Of a DNA stretch of 64,000 nt, positions 27,569 through 36,464 are shown piece after piece; position 1 is the first letter of the stretch, and every line of letters begins with the position of its first letter. Below the pieces are notes generated by a model. It was given only the letters and a program-made list of their open reading frames with translations. It was not told where the DNA came from and made no database searches. Source of the stretch: Lamprocystis purpurea DSM 4197 (GTDB taxonomy: Bacteria > Pseudomonadota > Gammaproteobacteria > Chromatiales > Chromatiaceae); the NCBI RefSeq assembly GCF_000379525.1, contig NZ_KB902362.1:213963-277962 (forward strand), written 5' to 3'. A program made the translations under genes and the position numbers.

Positions 27569-29497
27569 ATGATGCTGTCGGCGGACGTTCGGTCCTCTGT
27601 GCTGCATCTGTGGCTTGCTCTCTTTTCTTGTCCAACGCCATCGCCAACAGCGGTTTCAAAGACGGAGATGATCCTGGCAGCGCAATCATTGAGTGTTCGA
27701 GCGTCTTCTTGCCAAGCCCGCAATGAAGGGCTGGTCGATCCGCGCGTCGCCGCTGCCCTCGCTTGGTGCGCGGCGCATGGCGAAGGCGACCTGACGCTGG
27801 CGATCCCCTTTACTTTGTCGACCGCGCAATTGCAAGCCCTCTTGGCGGAATCCGGCGTTCTCAGCGTTCTCTCGATGCCCCCGGTCGACTCCGGTCTGTC
27901 GGCGGAGCGTGTCGGCGCGTTCTTGCCCGCGGAGTTTTCGTGGTGTCTGCCGCCGCGGTTGGCGCGGCGAATCGTCTATATCGGCGGTCGTGACAGCATC
28001 ACGGCGCGGATGATCCGCACCGCGTTGCGTGGCGGCGTCAGGAGCATGGTGTTCTGGGATCTCGACCGCTGGAGTTCCCGGTCGCTCCTGTTCATGGCGA
28101 TGTACAAGGTTCTCAGCAAACTCTGGTCGTTGGGCTTGATTGTGCTGTCCCGGGTGGGCGCGGTCATGCCGGGCCGATCGGCCTTGCTGGAAGGGATCGC
28201 CCGTTATCGGTTGACGCGGTTGCTGGACTCAACGCATCACTTACTGCCGGCCCCGGATGCGCCCGTCCCTGGCCGTATCATCATGGCATGCCCGACTTTG
28301 GTCGCGGGCGGTGCCGAGCGCCAGATTGTGAATACCGTTCTCGGCCTGTGCCGCGGCGGAGATGCGGACGTGACCGTGCTCGTTTCCCACCTGTTTTCGC
28401 CGCCTGGGAATGATTTCTTTTTCGAACAACTTGTCACCGCCGGGGCGGACGTCCAGGAAGTGCAGGGGCCGATGAGCAATCTGGACGCCTGGGATCGCCA
28501 CGAGTCCCAGCCGGTCGCGCGTTTGACGCAACAGCTTCGGCCCCTGCTGCACAGATTTCCGCCCGAGATCGCACAAGAGGTCGCGAACCTCTACATCACT
28601 TTCCGTGAACTGCGTCCAGCCGTTGTTCACGCCTGGCTGGACCACAGTTGTGTGTGTGCGGGTCTGGCGGCGCTCATGGCCGGGGTGCCGCGGGTGCTGT
28701 TGTCCGGTCGCAATGTCAGTCCGGTCCATTTTCCGTACATCCTGCAGCCATTCATGCGGCCCGCGTACCGGGCCATGGCGACTCGTCCGGAAACGGTCTA
28801 TGTCAACAACAGTCATGGCGGGGCGGCCGACTATGGGGCCTGGCTTGGGCTCGAAGGTGCCAGGTTCCAGATTATCTACAACGGGCTCGACAGCGATGGG
28901 GTGACCCGTGCCGCGCCGGATCGGATCGCCGAGTTCAGGCAGCGCTACGGGATCCCCGAGCAGGCCAGGCTGGTCGGTGGGATGTTCCGCCTCTCGGCAG
29001 AGAAGCGCCCCGCACTCTGGGTCGACACCCTGATCCGTCTGACTTCCGAGCGCGACGACATCCGCGGGCTCTTGTTCGGGGCTGGTCCCTTGCAGTCCGA
29101 CCTGGAGGCCAAGCTCGCCCAGGCCGGCCTCGGGGACCGCGTGCGCCTGGTCCCGCCGACCAAAGAAAGCATCCTGGCATTGTCCGCGTTCGACGTGCTG
29201 TTGCTGGCGTCCCGCTGGGAAGGAACGCCCAATGTCGTCATCGAGGCGCAGGCGGTCGGTACACCCGCGGTGGTGTGCGGGGGCGGCGGTGCTCGGGAGG
29301 CCCTGCTGCATGGTGTCACCGGTCTGTTTGTCGAGCAGCCGAACACGACGGCGCTTGCCGCCGCACTCCTGTCGCTGTTGGACGACCCGGGCTTGCGGCG
29401 GCGGTTCGGCAGCGCCGGTCCCGCGTTCGTGGCGGAACGTTTCGGCCTGGAGCGGATGGTCTCGGCGACTTTGGAGACCTATGGGTTCGCCCGGTGA
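27569..29497 (+). CDS. Family 4 glycosyltransferase with an extra N-terminal region
   Basis: The C-terminal 400 residues are GT-B: ACPTLVAGGAERQIVNTVLGL opens the acceptor domain, VHAWLDHS follows, and the donor domain has GMFRLSAEKRP and the E-x7-E motif in SRWEGTPNVVIEAQAVG. About 230 residues precede it, including a possible membrane-associated helix near LLFMAMYKVLSKLWSLGLIVL; this addition is unusual and unassigned. The start is uncertain: ATGs at 27569, 27572 and 27668 are all possible. It lies upstream of asnB in a plus-strand pair and probably makes an exopolysaccharide or lipid-linked glycan. Confidence 0.85.
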   Translation: MMLSADVRSSVLHLWLALFSCPTPSPTAVSKTEMILAAQSLSVRASSCQARNEGLVDPRVAAALAWCAAHGEGDLTLAIPFTLSTAQLQALLAESGVLSVLSMPPVDSGLSAERVGAFLPAEFSWCLPPRLARRIVYIGGRDSITARMIRTALRGGVRSMVFWDLDRWSSRSLLFMAMYKVLSKLWSLGLIVLSRVGAVMPGRSALLEGIARYRLTRLLDSTHHLLPAPDAPVPGRIIMACPTLVAGGAERQIVNTVLGLCRGGDADVTVLVSHLFSPPGNDFFFEQLVTAGADVQEVQGPMSNLDAWDRHESQPVARLTQQLRPLLHRFPPEIAQEVANLYITFRELRPAVVHAWLDHSCVCAGLAALMAGVPRVLLSGRNVSPVHFPYILQPFMRPAYRAMATRPETVYVNNSHGGAADYGAWLGLEGARFQIIYNGLDSDGVTRAAPDRIAEFRQRYGIPEQARLVGGMFRLSAEKRPALWVDTLIRLTSERDDIRGLLFGAGPLQSDLEAKLAQAGLGDRVRLVPPTKESILALSAFDVLLLASRWEGTPNVVIEAQAVGTPAVVCGGGGAREALLHGVTGLFVEQPNTTALAAALLSLLDDPGLRRRFGSAGPAFVAERFGLERMVSATLETYGFAR

Positions 29498-29613
29498 TCC
29501 GCGGCTGCCTGATACAGCGGCACCGAAATCCCGCTACCATGCGCGTTTGACGGAAGTCGCCTTACCCGCGGCGACCTGGCGCTCAAGACAACACGTGGAG
29601 ATGCGGTGACGGC

Positions 29614-31455
29614 ATGTGCGGCATAGCAGGTATTTTGACCGAATCCGGGGGCTTCGATGCCGATGCGTTGCGTCGCATCGTGACCGATGTGCGCGATTCA
29701 ATGGTGCATCGGGGGCCGGACGCCGCCGGGGTCTGGGTCGACCCGGACGGCGGTTGCGCCTTGGCCCATCGGCGACTGTCCATCATCGACCTTTCCGAGG
29801 AGGGGCGTCAGCCGATGGGCAACGCGGACGGATCGGTGCAGGTCACCTTCAACGGCGAGATCTACAATTACGAGGGGTTGCGTGACGACCTGGTCGCTCA
29901 GGGTCACTGCTTTCACTCGCATACCGATACCGAGGTCATTCCGCACCTCTTCGAGACCTTCGACCCTGCCCGGGTGACACAGTTTGACGGCATGTTTGCT
30001 TTCGGTGTCTGGCATCGCGCGAGCCGCCGCCTGCTGCTGGCCCGTGACCCCTTCGGCAAAAAGCCGCTGTACTATGCCCAGGGGCCGGGCTGGTTCGCCT
30101 TCGCTTCCGAGTTGCAGGCGCTCACCCGGATGCCGGGGTTCGACGCGACCATTGATCAGGACGCGTTGGCTTATTATCTGTTGCTCCAGTACATCCCCGC
30201 ACCCTTCAGCATCTACCGCTCGGTGCGTAAGCTCCTGCCTGGTTCCACCCTGGTGGTGGATACCGACGGCGGGGCCATCCGGGTGCGGGAGCCGCAACGC
30301 TACTTCAGTTTCACACCCACCGAGCCGCGGGGTGCGGGCGGTCCGTCCTATGCCGAGCGCGAGGAAGAGCTGCGCTTGCGGGTCCGGGAGGCGGTGCGCA
30401 AGCGGCTGATGAGTGACGTGCCGCTGGGCGCCTTCCTCTCCGGCGGCGTCGATTCGGCATTGGTGGCCGCGATGGTCACGCAAGAACTGGGTCGGCCCTT
30501 GAGCACCTTCTCCATCGGCTTCGGCGGGACCGCGGAGACCGAGCACCTGTATGCCAGGGAAGTGGCGCAGCATCTCGGGACCGATCACCACGAGGAGATC
30601 CTGAGCCCGGATGCATTGCAACTCGTCCACGAGATCGCCAACCGGCTGGACGAACCCAATGGGGATTCCTCCTGTCTGCCGACCTACCTGCTGTCGCGCT
30701 TTACCCGCGGGCAGGTCACCGTGGCCCTCTCCGGGGACGGCGGAGACGAACTGTTCGGCGGCTACGGACGCTATCGCGACACCCTGATGGAGCAGGGCAG
30801 CCGTGTTCAGCGGTTGGTGCGTGCGGTGCGCACCCGGCGCGGAGCCACCCCGGCGGACGGCTACCTGTCCCCGCGCTGGCTGATCTTTCAGCCGGAGCAG
30901 GTCGGCGCACTTACCGGTGGGCTGCCCGCCGCCGTCGCGCACTCCCTGGCGGACTGGCGGGTACTGCTCAATGACCCCGGCCAGCCGCTGATGCATCGGA
31001 TGCGCGCCCTGGACGCCGAGACCTATTTGCCGGGGGCGGTCCTGCCCAAGGTCGACCGCATGAGCATGCAGGTTTCACTGGAAGTCCGCTGCCCACTGCT
31101 CGATCGCGACGTCGCCGCGCTGGCGCAGGGGATGCCGCTGTCCGCCTGCTGGCGGCCGCCGGCCGAAACCAAACGCATCCTCAAGGATCTGGCGATCCGC
31201 TACCTGCCGGCGGAGTGGATGCATCGGCGCAAGATGGGATTTGGATTGCCGTCCAGTGCCTGGTCCAAGGAGGCGACGCTGGACCTGGCCCGCGACCTGC
31301 TGCTCGCGCCGTCCAGTCGACTCGGTGGCCTGCTCGATGCCGCGGCGCTCAAGGGGTTGGTGGACCATCAGGCCCGACCCGGCTGCTTCTCTGTTTATCA
31401 GGTGTGGCCGCTGTTGATTCTGGAACTCTGGCTGCGCCGGGCGATGAGCGGTTAG
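29614..31455 (+). CDS. asnB: Asparagine synthase (glutamine-hydrolysing), AsnB family, glycan-locus type
   Basis: The 613-residue protein has an N-terminal glutaminase domain with Cys2 (MCGIAGI) and the synthetase domain with the PP-loop LSGGVDSALVAAM. RGPDAAGVW and GEIYNYEGL support the amidotransferase half. In polysaccharide loci such proteins often amidate sugar carboxyl groups rather than aspartate; that is an inference from context. It follows the GT4 gene by 116 bases, and a second member lies at 43510. Confidence 0.92.
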   Translation: MCGIAGILTESGGFDADALRRIVTDVRDSMVHRGPDAAGVWVDPDGGCALAHRRLSIIDLSEEGRQPMGNADGSVQVTFNGEIYNYEGLRDDLVAQGHCFHSHTDTEVIPHLFETFDPARVTQFDGMFAFGVWHRASRRLLLARDPFGKKPLYYAQGPGWFAFASELQALTRMPGFDATIDQDALAYYLLLQYIPAPFSIYRSVRKLLPGSTLVVDTDGGAIRVREPQRYFSFTPTEPRGAGGPSYAEREEELRLRVREAVRKRLMSDVPLGAFLSGGVDSALVAAMVTQELGRPLSTFSIGFGGTAETEHLYAREVAQHLGTDHHEEILSPDALQLVHEIANRLDEPNGDSSCLPTYLLSRFTRGQVTVALSGDGGDELFGGYGRYRDTLMEQGSRVQRLVRAVRTRRGATPADGYLSPRWLIFQPEQVGALTGGLPAAVAHSLADWRVLLNDPGQPLMHRMRALDAETYLPGAVLPKVDRMSMQVSLEVRCPLLDRDVAALAQGMPLSACWRPPAETKRILKDLAIRYLPAEWMHRRKMGFGLPSSAWSKEATLDLARDLLLAPSSRLGGLLDAAALKGLVDHQARPGCFSVYQVWPLLILELWLRRAMSG

Positions 31456-31560
31456 GCGGTTTCACGTCAGTATCTCGATTGGAACTGCTGTCGGTACCCG
31501 ACCCTAGCAGCCTGTCGGACTTTAGGCGATTTCCGAATAAGACGCTATCAAGAATCAAGC

Positions 31561-31588
31561 TCCGTAGGAGCCCGCTTGCGGGCGACGT
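31561..31588. repeat. GTAGGAGCCCGC-type REP element
   Basis: CTCCGTAGGAGCCCGC, TTG, CGGGCGAC forms a short hairpin (GCCCGC/GCGGGC) between asnB and the YgjP-like gene. It is a single copy of a common intergenic repeat type. Confidence 0.6.
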
Positions 31589-31594
31589 GACCTG

Positions 31595-32323
31595 TCAGTC
31601 CCGCCACTCCTCATGGGCCAGCGGCAGGCTGTTGAGTAGGTCTCGATAGTGCGGCCATTGCGGCATCAGGCTATCCAGCAGGGCCGTGAATCGCTCATCA
31701 TGGTGTCGCTCCAGCAGGTGAGTCAGCTCATGGGCCACGATGTACTCGAGGCACTGGACCGGCTTTTTGGCCAGTTCCAGATTGAACCAGACGCGGCGTG
31801 TGGCCGGGTTGCAGCCCCCCCAGCGGGTCTTCATCCGCTTGATGCCCCAGTCGGCCACCTGCACCCCCAGGGCCGGCTGCCACGTATCCAGCAGGGGCGG
31901 GATCAGCGCCCTGAGTTGCTCGCGGTACCAGCGCAGCAGGATCGCCTCCCGCTGCGCCGCGTCGGTGGCAGGGCGCACGAACAACTCAAGGGCGGCTAGG
32001 CCGCGCACCGCCACCCTGGGCTGACCCTCTTGTTCGCAGACCCGCAGTCGATAGCGTCGACCCAGGTACCAATGGCTCTCGCCGCTCACCATCTCGCGCT
32101 GGGACTGGCGGGGTTGCTCGGCGAACCTGGCTCGCTGCCGTTTGATCCATCCCAGCTTGTCGATCACGGCCAGTCGCACCGCCTCGTCCCCGAGCACGAG
32201 CGGCGCGGCCACGCGCACGCGCCCGAGCGGCGGGTAGACGCCCAGGTGCAGGTTCTTGATGTCTTTGCGCACCACTTCGACCTCGATACCCGAGATCGTC
32301 AGGTGCCGGGTCTCAATAGTCAC
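31595..32323 (-). CDS. YgjP-like metallopeptidase (DUF45/SprT-like) of the type I RM locus
   Basis: The 242-residue protein has the zinc motif HELTHLLERHHDERF near the C-terminus, and WGIKRMKTRWGGCN, which is characteristic of the YgjP/DUF45 family. I used a GTG start at 32323 (VTIETRHLTISGIEVEVV), overlapping the hsdR remnant by 11 bases; the frame is open further. In many genomes this family directly follows hsdR, and it does here. Its role in restriction is not established. Confidence 0.87.
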   Translation of the reverse strand: MTIETRHLTISGIEVEVVRKDIKNLHLGVYPPLGRVRVAAPLVLGDEAVRLAVIDKLGWIKRQRARFAEQPRQSQREMVSGESHWYLGRRYRLRVCEQEGQPRVAVRGLAALELFVRPATDAAQREAILLRWYREQLRALIPPLLDTWQPALGVQVADWGIKRMKTRWGGCNPATRRVWFNLELAKKPVQCLEYIVAHELTHLLERHHDERFTALLDSLMPQWPHYRDLLNSLPLAHEEWRD

Positions 32324-33487
32324 TTTGGTGTTTGGCCAGTTCGAGTAGGCGCGTCGCTTCCGCCTCGATCGCGTAGCTGTCGCGACCGTCGCCATCATCG
32401 AGACCGTCCGGGGCCTGCGCCGCCGCATGAGCCTGCTGGAGCGCCGTGCGGATCGCCAAGCGCACCCGCTTGGCCTTCATGGTGCTGTCGCGCCAGCCAT
32501 CCATGCGGCTGGCCTCGATCGCCGCGTCCACCGCCAAGGTCAGCCCCTCGTTCTGGCCCAGGTTGTTGTAGAGCGCCCGTTGAGCCGCGGTCTTCACGTT
32601 CGGAGGATAGCCGCCCGGACCGCCGCCCGGCAGGGTCGCGTCCCTGGTCAGCTTGGCGATTTTTTCCAGGTAGTCCTTGTAGGTCAGCATCCCCTTGCGC
32701 CGCTGCTCGATCAGCGCATCCAGCAACTTGGACATCTTCTCGTAGTAGGCCGGGTCGACCGGGGTCTCGTTGACGATGATCCGGCGGACGTTGTTCTCGA
32801 TGGTCTCCGCCACCGCGCCCTCGCTCTTGCGGAGACCCTTGGGCAGCGCATCCACCGCCTCGGGGCCGCGCTCGACGATCAGGGCGATCAGGCTCAGGTC
32901 GTCGAAGTCGGAGATTATCTCGCTCTCCTGCGCGCGGATGTAGGTGTCGATCAGGTGCCGCATGGCCGGCTCGAACGCCTTCAGATCGATGTAGTCGCCA
33001 CTGTTGCGCTTGACCGTCGCGCTGACCTTGGCGAAATGATCCACCTCATCTTTGATTTGCTCGATCTCATCGATTCTGTAACCGGCCGCGGCGACCTCGT
33101 TGGCGATGCTTGCATAACTGCGCAGCAAGGCGCCCACGAACTTGTAGAGCTTCACCCGTTTTGGTTCGTTGTCCTTGAGTTGCCTGGCATTGCCCGACTC
33201 CTTGGCGCAGAACCAATGGAAGTAATCCAGTTCTTCGCGCGGTGCCTCCACCGGCTCGCACAGCGCCTTGACCGCCTCGCGGGCCTCTTCCAAGTCCTCG
33301 CGCGCCTCGGCCAGCCGATCCTTCAGCAACCCCTGCACGTCGGCCTTGTCATAGGCATCGAAGGCGCCGCTGGTGTAGTCTTCGACCGCCCCTTCCAGAC
33401 GCTTGAACAGGTCCTTGTAGTCGATGATGTAGCCATAATCCTTGCTGACACCGTCCAGCCGGTTGATTGGCGAGATAGTCGTCCGGC
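32313..33487 (-). pseudogene. hsdR: hsdR 3' remnant (type I restriction endonuclease subunit)
   Basis: The frame encodes the helical C-terminal domain of HsdR, including INRLDGVSKDYGYIIDY (end of the motor domain) and DYFHWFCAKE, through to the stop at 32313. An intact HsdR has about 1000 residues; here the nuclease domain and nearly all of the DEAD-like motor, roughly 600 residues, are missing. The frame starts abruptly at about 33487, two bases before the stop of the nucleotidyltransferase gene. Restriction activity is therefore very unlikely. The YgjP-like gene downstream is intact. Confidence 0.85.
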
Positions 33488-33488
33488 G

Positions 33489-33836
33489 TCACAGGCGGAC
33501 CCCTTCTCGATGGATATTCTCGATCAGGGCCGGGTTGCTGAACCGCTCGGGATGCGCCCACTCGTCCTCCCAAAACGGGATGGCCTCGATCACGATGCCC
33601 GTATCCAACAGCACGTCGAATGCAATGTCCGCCATCTTCAGAGCCTGATCTACCCGATTCCCCGGAGCGCCATGAAGCACAACCGCGAGATCGACGTCGC
33701 TGTCCTCGCGATGGGTCCGGCGTGCACGACTGCCGAAAAGAAAGGCGTCGGTCACGTCAAACTCAGCCGCGATCCGACCAATAAAACAACGCACGGCAAA
33801 TTCTGCTTCCTTGCTTAAGTTGACGCTGGTAATCAT
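33489..33836 (-). CDS. MNT-type nucleotidyltransferase domain protein
   Basis: This small protein (115 residues from the ATG at 33836; the frame opens 39 bases earlier) has the minimal nucleotidyltransferase motif FGSRARRTHREDSDVDLAV. Such proteins are often MntA antitoxins that AMPylate a HEPN toxin. No HEPN gene is adjacent: the downstream neighbour is the hsdR remnant and the upstream one is a StbE-like toxin fragment. The partner may have been lost in the rearrangement, or the gene may work alone. Confidence 0.8.
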   Translation of the reverse strand: MITSVNLSKEAEFAVRCFIGRIAAEFDVTDAFLFGSRARRTHREDSDVDLAVVLHGAPGNRVDQALKMADIAFDVLLDTGIVIEAIPFWEDEWAHPERFSNPALIENIHREGVRL

Positions 33837-33876
33837 AGTGTGCAACTCTCGCTTATCGGTTATTTCATCACTCACG

Positions 33877-33981
33877 TCAAGATTCTTGAATCCACTCTTT
33901 CCTGAATACCGTAGGCGCCGACGGATCGAGCTTACGCCATTCGCTTAGTGCATCCGGGAGAAACCCCAGTTCATAGGTCAT
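33877..33981 (-). pseudogene. RelE/StbE-like toxin, N-terminal fragment
   Basis: A 34-residue frame begins MTYELGFLPDALSEWRKLD, which is the N-terminus of RelE/StbE-type mRNA interferases (about 85-95 residues when intact). It then runs into unrelated residues and a stop. The catalytic C-terminal part is absent. Its ATG overlaps the end of the antitoxin fragment, as in intact stbDE operons. Confidence 0.72.
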
Positions 33982-34147
33982 CCAAAGACACCTTGAGGAT
34001 CGCCTGGCCGTCGTTCAGGCGGGTCTTTGTCAGGGCATTCAGTTCCAAGTCGTCTATGCGTTCCATCGGCGCCTCCCACGCCTTAGCGGGCACGCAGTAA
34101 AACGCCGGTTCGTTGCGGTTGAGGATGGCCACCGGAAAACCGTCGTC
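33971..34147 (-). pseudogene. StbD/Phd-like antitoxin, 5'-truncated
   Basis: The frame encodes DGFPVAILNRNEPAFYCVPAK and ends LKVSLDDL, the second half of a prevent-host-death/StbD antitoxin. The DNA-binding N-terminus is replaced by the repeat at 34148-34204. It overlaps the toxin fragment. Both genes of this system are broken, which suggests the repeat inserted into the antitoxin or recombined there. Confidence 0.75.
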
Positions 34148-34204
34148 TTCTCGTTCCCACGCTCCAGCGTGGGAATGCCGTCCGGCCGCTCCAGCGGCCC
34201 GCGA
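34148..34204 (+). repeat. 110-bp repeat family, copy A (half)
   Basis: TTCTCGTTCCCACGCTCC, then GCGTGGGAATGC, then GGCCGCTCCAGCGGCCCG: the first half of the repeat also seen at 36005, 36328 and 36808, here in the plus orientation. It abuts the truncated antitoxin. Confidence 0.75.
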
Positions 34205-34221
34205 AACCACGCGCAGAACCC

Positions 34222-34596
34222 TCAGGTGCGATGCAAGAAGACATAGCGTGCAAGCGATTTGTAGTGACTTCCGTATTCAACGAGATTCGGGATTCCTGGT
34301 CCATCGCCGCGCCGATAGGTCAGGATCACCGAACGCGGTGTCCCCCCGTAGGTCAGGGATGCCTTGCCATCTTTCAGGAAGGTCGCCAAGACGCTGACGA
34401 ACAGCCGGATATGTGGGCGATTGCGCTGCGGCGAGTCAAGCGTGACGATCTGCCACCCATCGAAGTCCCGCGCCCGGCCATGGCTATCATACAGTCCGAT
34501 GCCGACGAACCGGTAGACAGTCCCCTTATTCATACCTGGGATACCCTGGCCGATCGGGATTGCCGCCAAATTGCGCAACAGTTCCTCCTCGCTCAT
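34222..34596 (-). CDS. Hypothetical protein
   Basis: I do not recognise this 124-residue protein. It starts MSEEELLRNLAAIPIGQG and has no signal peptide, membrane helix or repeat. A basic C-terminal half (SVILTYRRGDGPG and GSHYKSLARYVFLHR) follows a hydrophobic RLFVSVLATFL. It lies between two copies of the 110-bp repeat in the damaged RM island, so it could be a remnant; the start ATG and codon pattern are otherwise reasonable. Confidence 0.4.
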   Translation of the reverse strand: MSEEELLRNLAAIPIGQGIPGMNKGTVYRFVGIGLYDSHGRARDFDGWQIVTLDSPQRNRPHIRLFVSVLATFLKDGKASLTYGGTPRSVILTYRRGDGPGIPNLVEYGSHYKSLARYVFLHRT

Positions 34597-34633
34597 CGCG
34601 TGCCCCCGTCAGATTGGTTGGACCTTTCGCGCG

Positions 34634-34733
34634 TAGGCTCCAGCGTGGCAATGTGGCGGCGCTGGCCCAGCGGCCCGAAACGCGACACTGGAGTGATGGG
34701 GCTTGCTCCCACGCTGGAGCCTGGAGCCAGATG
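34634..34733 (+). repeat. 110-bp repeat family, copy B (degenerate)
   Basis: The order GCTCCAGCGTGGCAATG, CAGCGGCCCGAA, CACTGGAGTG, TTGCTCCCACGCTGGAGC, GGAGCCAGA follows the family consensus in plus orientation with many substitutions. Confidence 0.6.
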
Positions 34734-34758
34734 AACGTTCGTCATTCGCGGCTCCCGA

Positions 34759-34992
34759 CTAATCGCCGACGATCGGCTCGATCAAGTCGCCTAGGGTTCT
34801 ACCCTTTGCAGCAGTGTCGTGGTGCAGAGCAGGCCAGTCCTTCTCGGATGATTCGTCGCCGAGGATGACTGCCTTGCCGTCGCGCCATACGACCGCATAG
34901 TGTCCCAATCGGCGCTTACGGTCCAGTGCCTCAGCGACTGCGGTCCGCAACGAATCGAGGATCTGCTGGTCTTCGTAGGAAACGCCGTTCAT
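34759..34992 (-). CDS. Small hypothetical protein coupled to the zeta-like gene
   Basis: The 77-residue product ([20 protein letters not shown]...) is helical at the N-terminus, followed by [17 protein letters not shown]. Its ATG overlaps the stop of the zeta-toxin-like gene by four bases, so it is translationally coupled. A toxin-antitoxin partnership is possible, although antitoxins of zeta-type toxins more often lie upstream. I know of no named family for it. Confidence 0.65.
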   Translation of the reverse strand: MNGVSYEDQQILDSLRTAVAEALDRKRRLGHYAVVWRDGKAVILGDESSEKDWPALHHDTAAKGRTLGDLIEPIVGD

Positions 34993-35576
34993 CGGTTGGC
35001 CTCGCTCAAGAGTCTCTGGAATAGCTCGGGTTCTAGAACGTCTAGAGTCTCGCCCTGCTGAACGAAAACCAGTTGCGGCAACTCGCCACTATTGAGAAAG
35101 CAACGGGTATGATCCACTGCGCGAGCGTAGACTTGAAATAAGTTCTGTAGGCTGCGGGGGAATCGGCGCTCGATGGCGACACGGGGAATCGAGTGTCCAC
35201 CGTGGGCGACGCGCTCGGTGACCCGCAGGATCGACAGCTCGGCCGCCGGCAGCGCCAGGTAAAGCAGTTCCACCCGCCAACCCTCGGATCGGAGGCGCCG
35301 AATCAGGCGAAGATAGCCGCGACCGGACAGGGTGGTTTCAAAGGCGAAATCCCGGCGCGCCTGGACATTCTGCTCGATCTCGCTCAGAAATAGACGGCTG
35401 GCGGCCACCAGGTGTCGTTCCTGATCCAAGGGCGAAAGACCGAATGCGATCAAGTCGGCATTCACGAATACTTTGCAATGGGCGATCTCCGGCAGGTACT
35501 TTAGCGCGAAGGTGGTCTTGCCAGCGCCATTGGGGCCGGCAATAATCCGGCAGACCGGCTGGGTGTCGGTGATCAT
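34989..35576 (-). CDS. Zeta-toxin-like P-loop kinase/ATPase
   Basis: The 195-residue protein has Walker [18 protein letters not shown] at about 13-29, [11 protein letters not shown] after the second strand, and [16 protein letters not shown], all typical of the zeta/AAA_33-like family. Zeta toxins phosphorylate UDP-sugars; this group is less well characterised. The ATG at 35576 overlaps the hsdS stop by three bases, so it probably rides on the RM operon transcript. The frame is open much further upstream, but those residues belong to hsdS sequence read in another frame. Confidence 0.8.
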   Translation of the reverse strand: MITDTQPVCRIIAGPNGAGKTTFALKYLPEIAHCKVFVNADLIAFGLSPLDQERHLVAASRLFLSEIEQNVQARRDFAFETTLSGRGYLRLIRRLRSEGWRVELLYLALPAAELSILRVTERVAHGGHSIPRVAIERRFPRSLQNLFQVYARAVDHTRCFLNSGELPQLVFVQQGETLDVLEPELFQRLLSEANR

Positions 35577-36004
35577 ACCAGGCGAATCCTCCCGGTCAGC
35601 AGTTCCTGCATCATGCCCTGTTTGATGTCGCGGGTCTTGTCGCGGCGGGCTTCGAGGGCGGTGATCTCGGCGTCCATGTCGGAGAGGATGGTGGCGATGG
35701 CGGTTTGTTCGCTTGGATCGAGGGGTATGGAAATCGCAATATTGAGCGCGCTCGAAGGACTGATTCTTTGATGACTCCCAGTAGTTCCTGATGCAGCTAA
35801 CTCCATCTCTCCGCAAAAATAAGGCGATGAGCAGAAAGCAGAAAGGAATTTGCGTGACACTGATTCCTTTGGCACGAGAATCAGAAATTCTGTAGATGCA
35901 ACAGAGTGGTCCGGAACATCGATTGGTGCCCAAACCCTTGGTATCCGGGGGTTGAGCTTCGAAACCAACACTGCTTCCCTTGGAACACGAAACTTGTTGC
36001 TGTT
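35573..36004 (-). pseudogene. hsdS: hsdS 3' portion (type I specificity subunit)
   Basis: About 143 residues remain: [19 protein letters not shown], then SQRISPS-like target-recognition sequence ([16 protein letters not shown]) and the conserved C-terminal helix ending in [14 protein letters not shown]. Its 5' side stops at the repeat copy at 36005. The first target-recognition domain and central helix are missing. The 5' end of an hsdS lies at 36465-36527. Confidence 0.85.
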
Positions 36005-36120
36005 CTCTGGCTCCTACGCTGGAGTGTGGGAGCAAGTCGCGACGTTCCAGCGACGCGTATGGGTTCGGGCCGCTGGAGCGGCCAAGACTGCATTCCCACG
36101 CGGAGCGTGGGAACGAGAAG
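36005..36120 (-). repeat. 110-bp repeat family, copy C
   Basis: On the minus strand: CTTCTCGTTCCCACGCTCC...GGCCGCTCCAGCGGCCCGAACCC...TTGCTCCCACACTCCAGCG...GGAGCCAGAG. It separates the hsdS 3' portion from the hsdM-like fragment. The left and right ends contain nested palindromes. Confidence 0.85.
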
Positions 36121-36136
36121 CGAAGCTGCGCGTTGG

Positions 36137-36327
36137 TCAGTTCCATGTGAACCCCATTGCCTTCAGATGGTCATCCACCTGGGCCGCGAGCGTGTCCACC
36201 TCTTCGATTAGTTTCGGCAGCGGGGTGGCATAACGCTCGGCCAGTTGCCGAATGCGCCCAGTCAGCGCCTGGCTGACCCGATCCAATTCGCCTTGGACGC
36301 TTGCCCCCAAGGCCGCGAGCCATTTGT
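36137..36327 (-). pseudogene. Duplicated hsdM 3' end
   Basis: The frame KWLAALGASVQGELDRVSQ... to AMGFTWN repeats the last 60 or so residues of the intact HsdM (38242). The first 40 residues are identical; the last 20 differ at seven or eight positions (for example KLIEEVD versus RLAEEVE). It is bounded by repeat copies C and D. This is either an old partial duplication or a relic of a second, related RM system. Confidence 0.82.
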
Positions 36328-36442
36328 CTCTGGCTCCCACGCTCCAGCGTGGGAGCAAGTGCCGACGCTCCAGCGTCGTGTAGGGGTTCGGGCCGCTGGA
36401 GCGGCCAAGGCTGCATTCCCACGCGGAGCGTGGGAACGAGAG
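36328..36442 (-). repeat. 110-bp repeat family, copy D
   Basis: This is nearly identical to copies C and E, in minus orientation. It joins the 5' edge of the hsdM fragment to sequence that leads into the hsdS start. A 17-base direct repeat (GCGTTGGTCAGTTCCAT) occurs at 36130-36146 and 36453-36469, flanking the fragment plus copy D. Confidence 0.85.
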
Positions 36443-36464
36443 GTGAGGGCGGGCGTTGGTCAGT

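Noticed and set aside
31501..31560. Possible insertion-sequence end AGCAGCCTGTCGGACTTT after asnB
   Set aside because: No matching inverted end or transposase remnant was found nearby.
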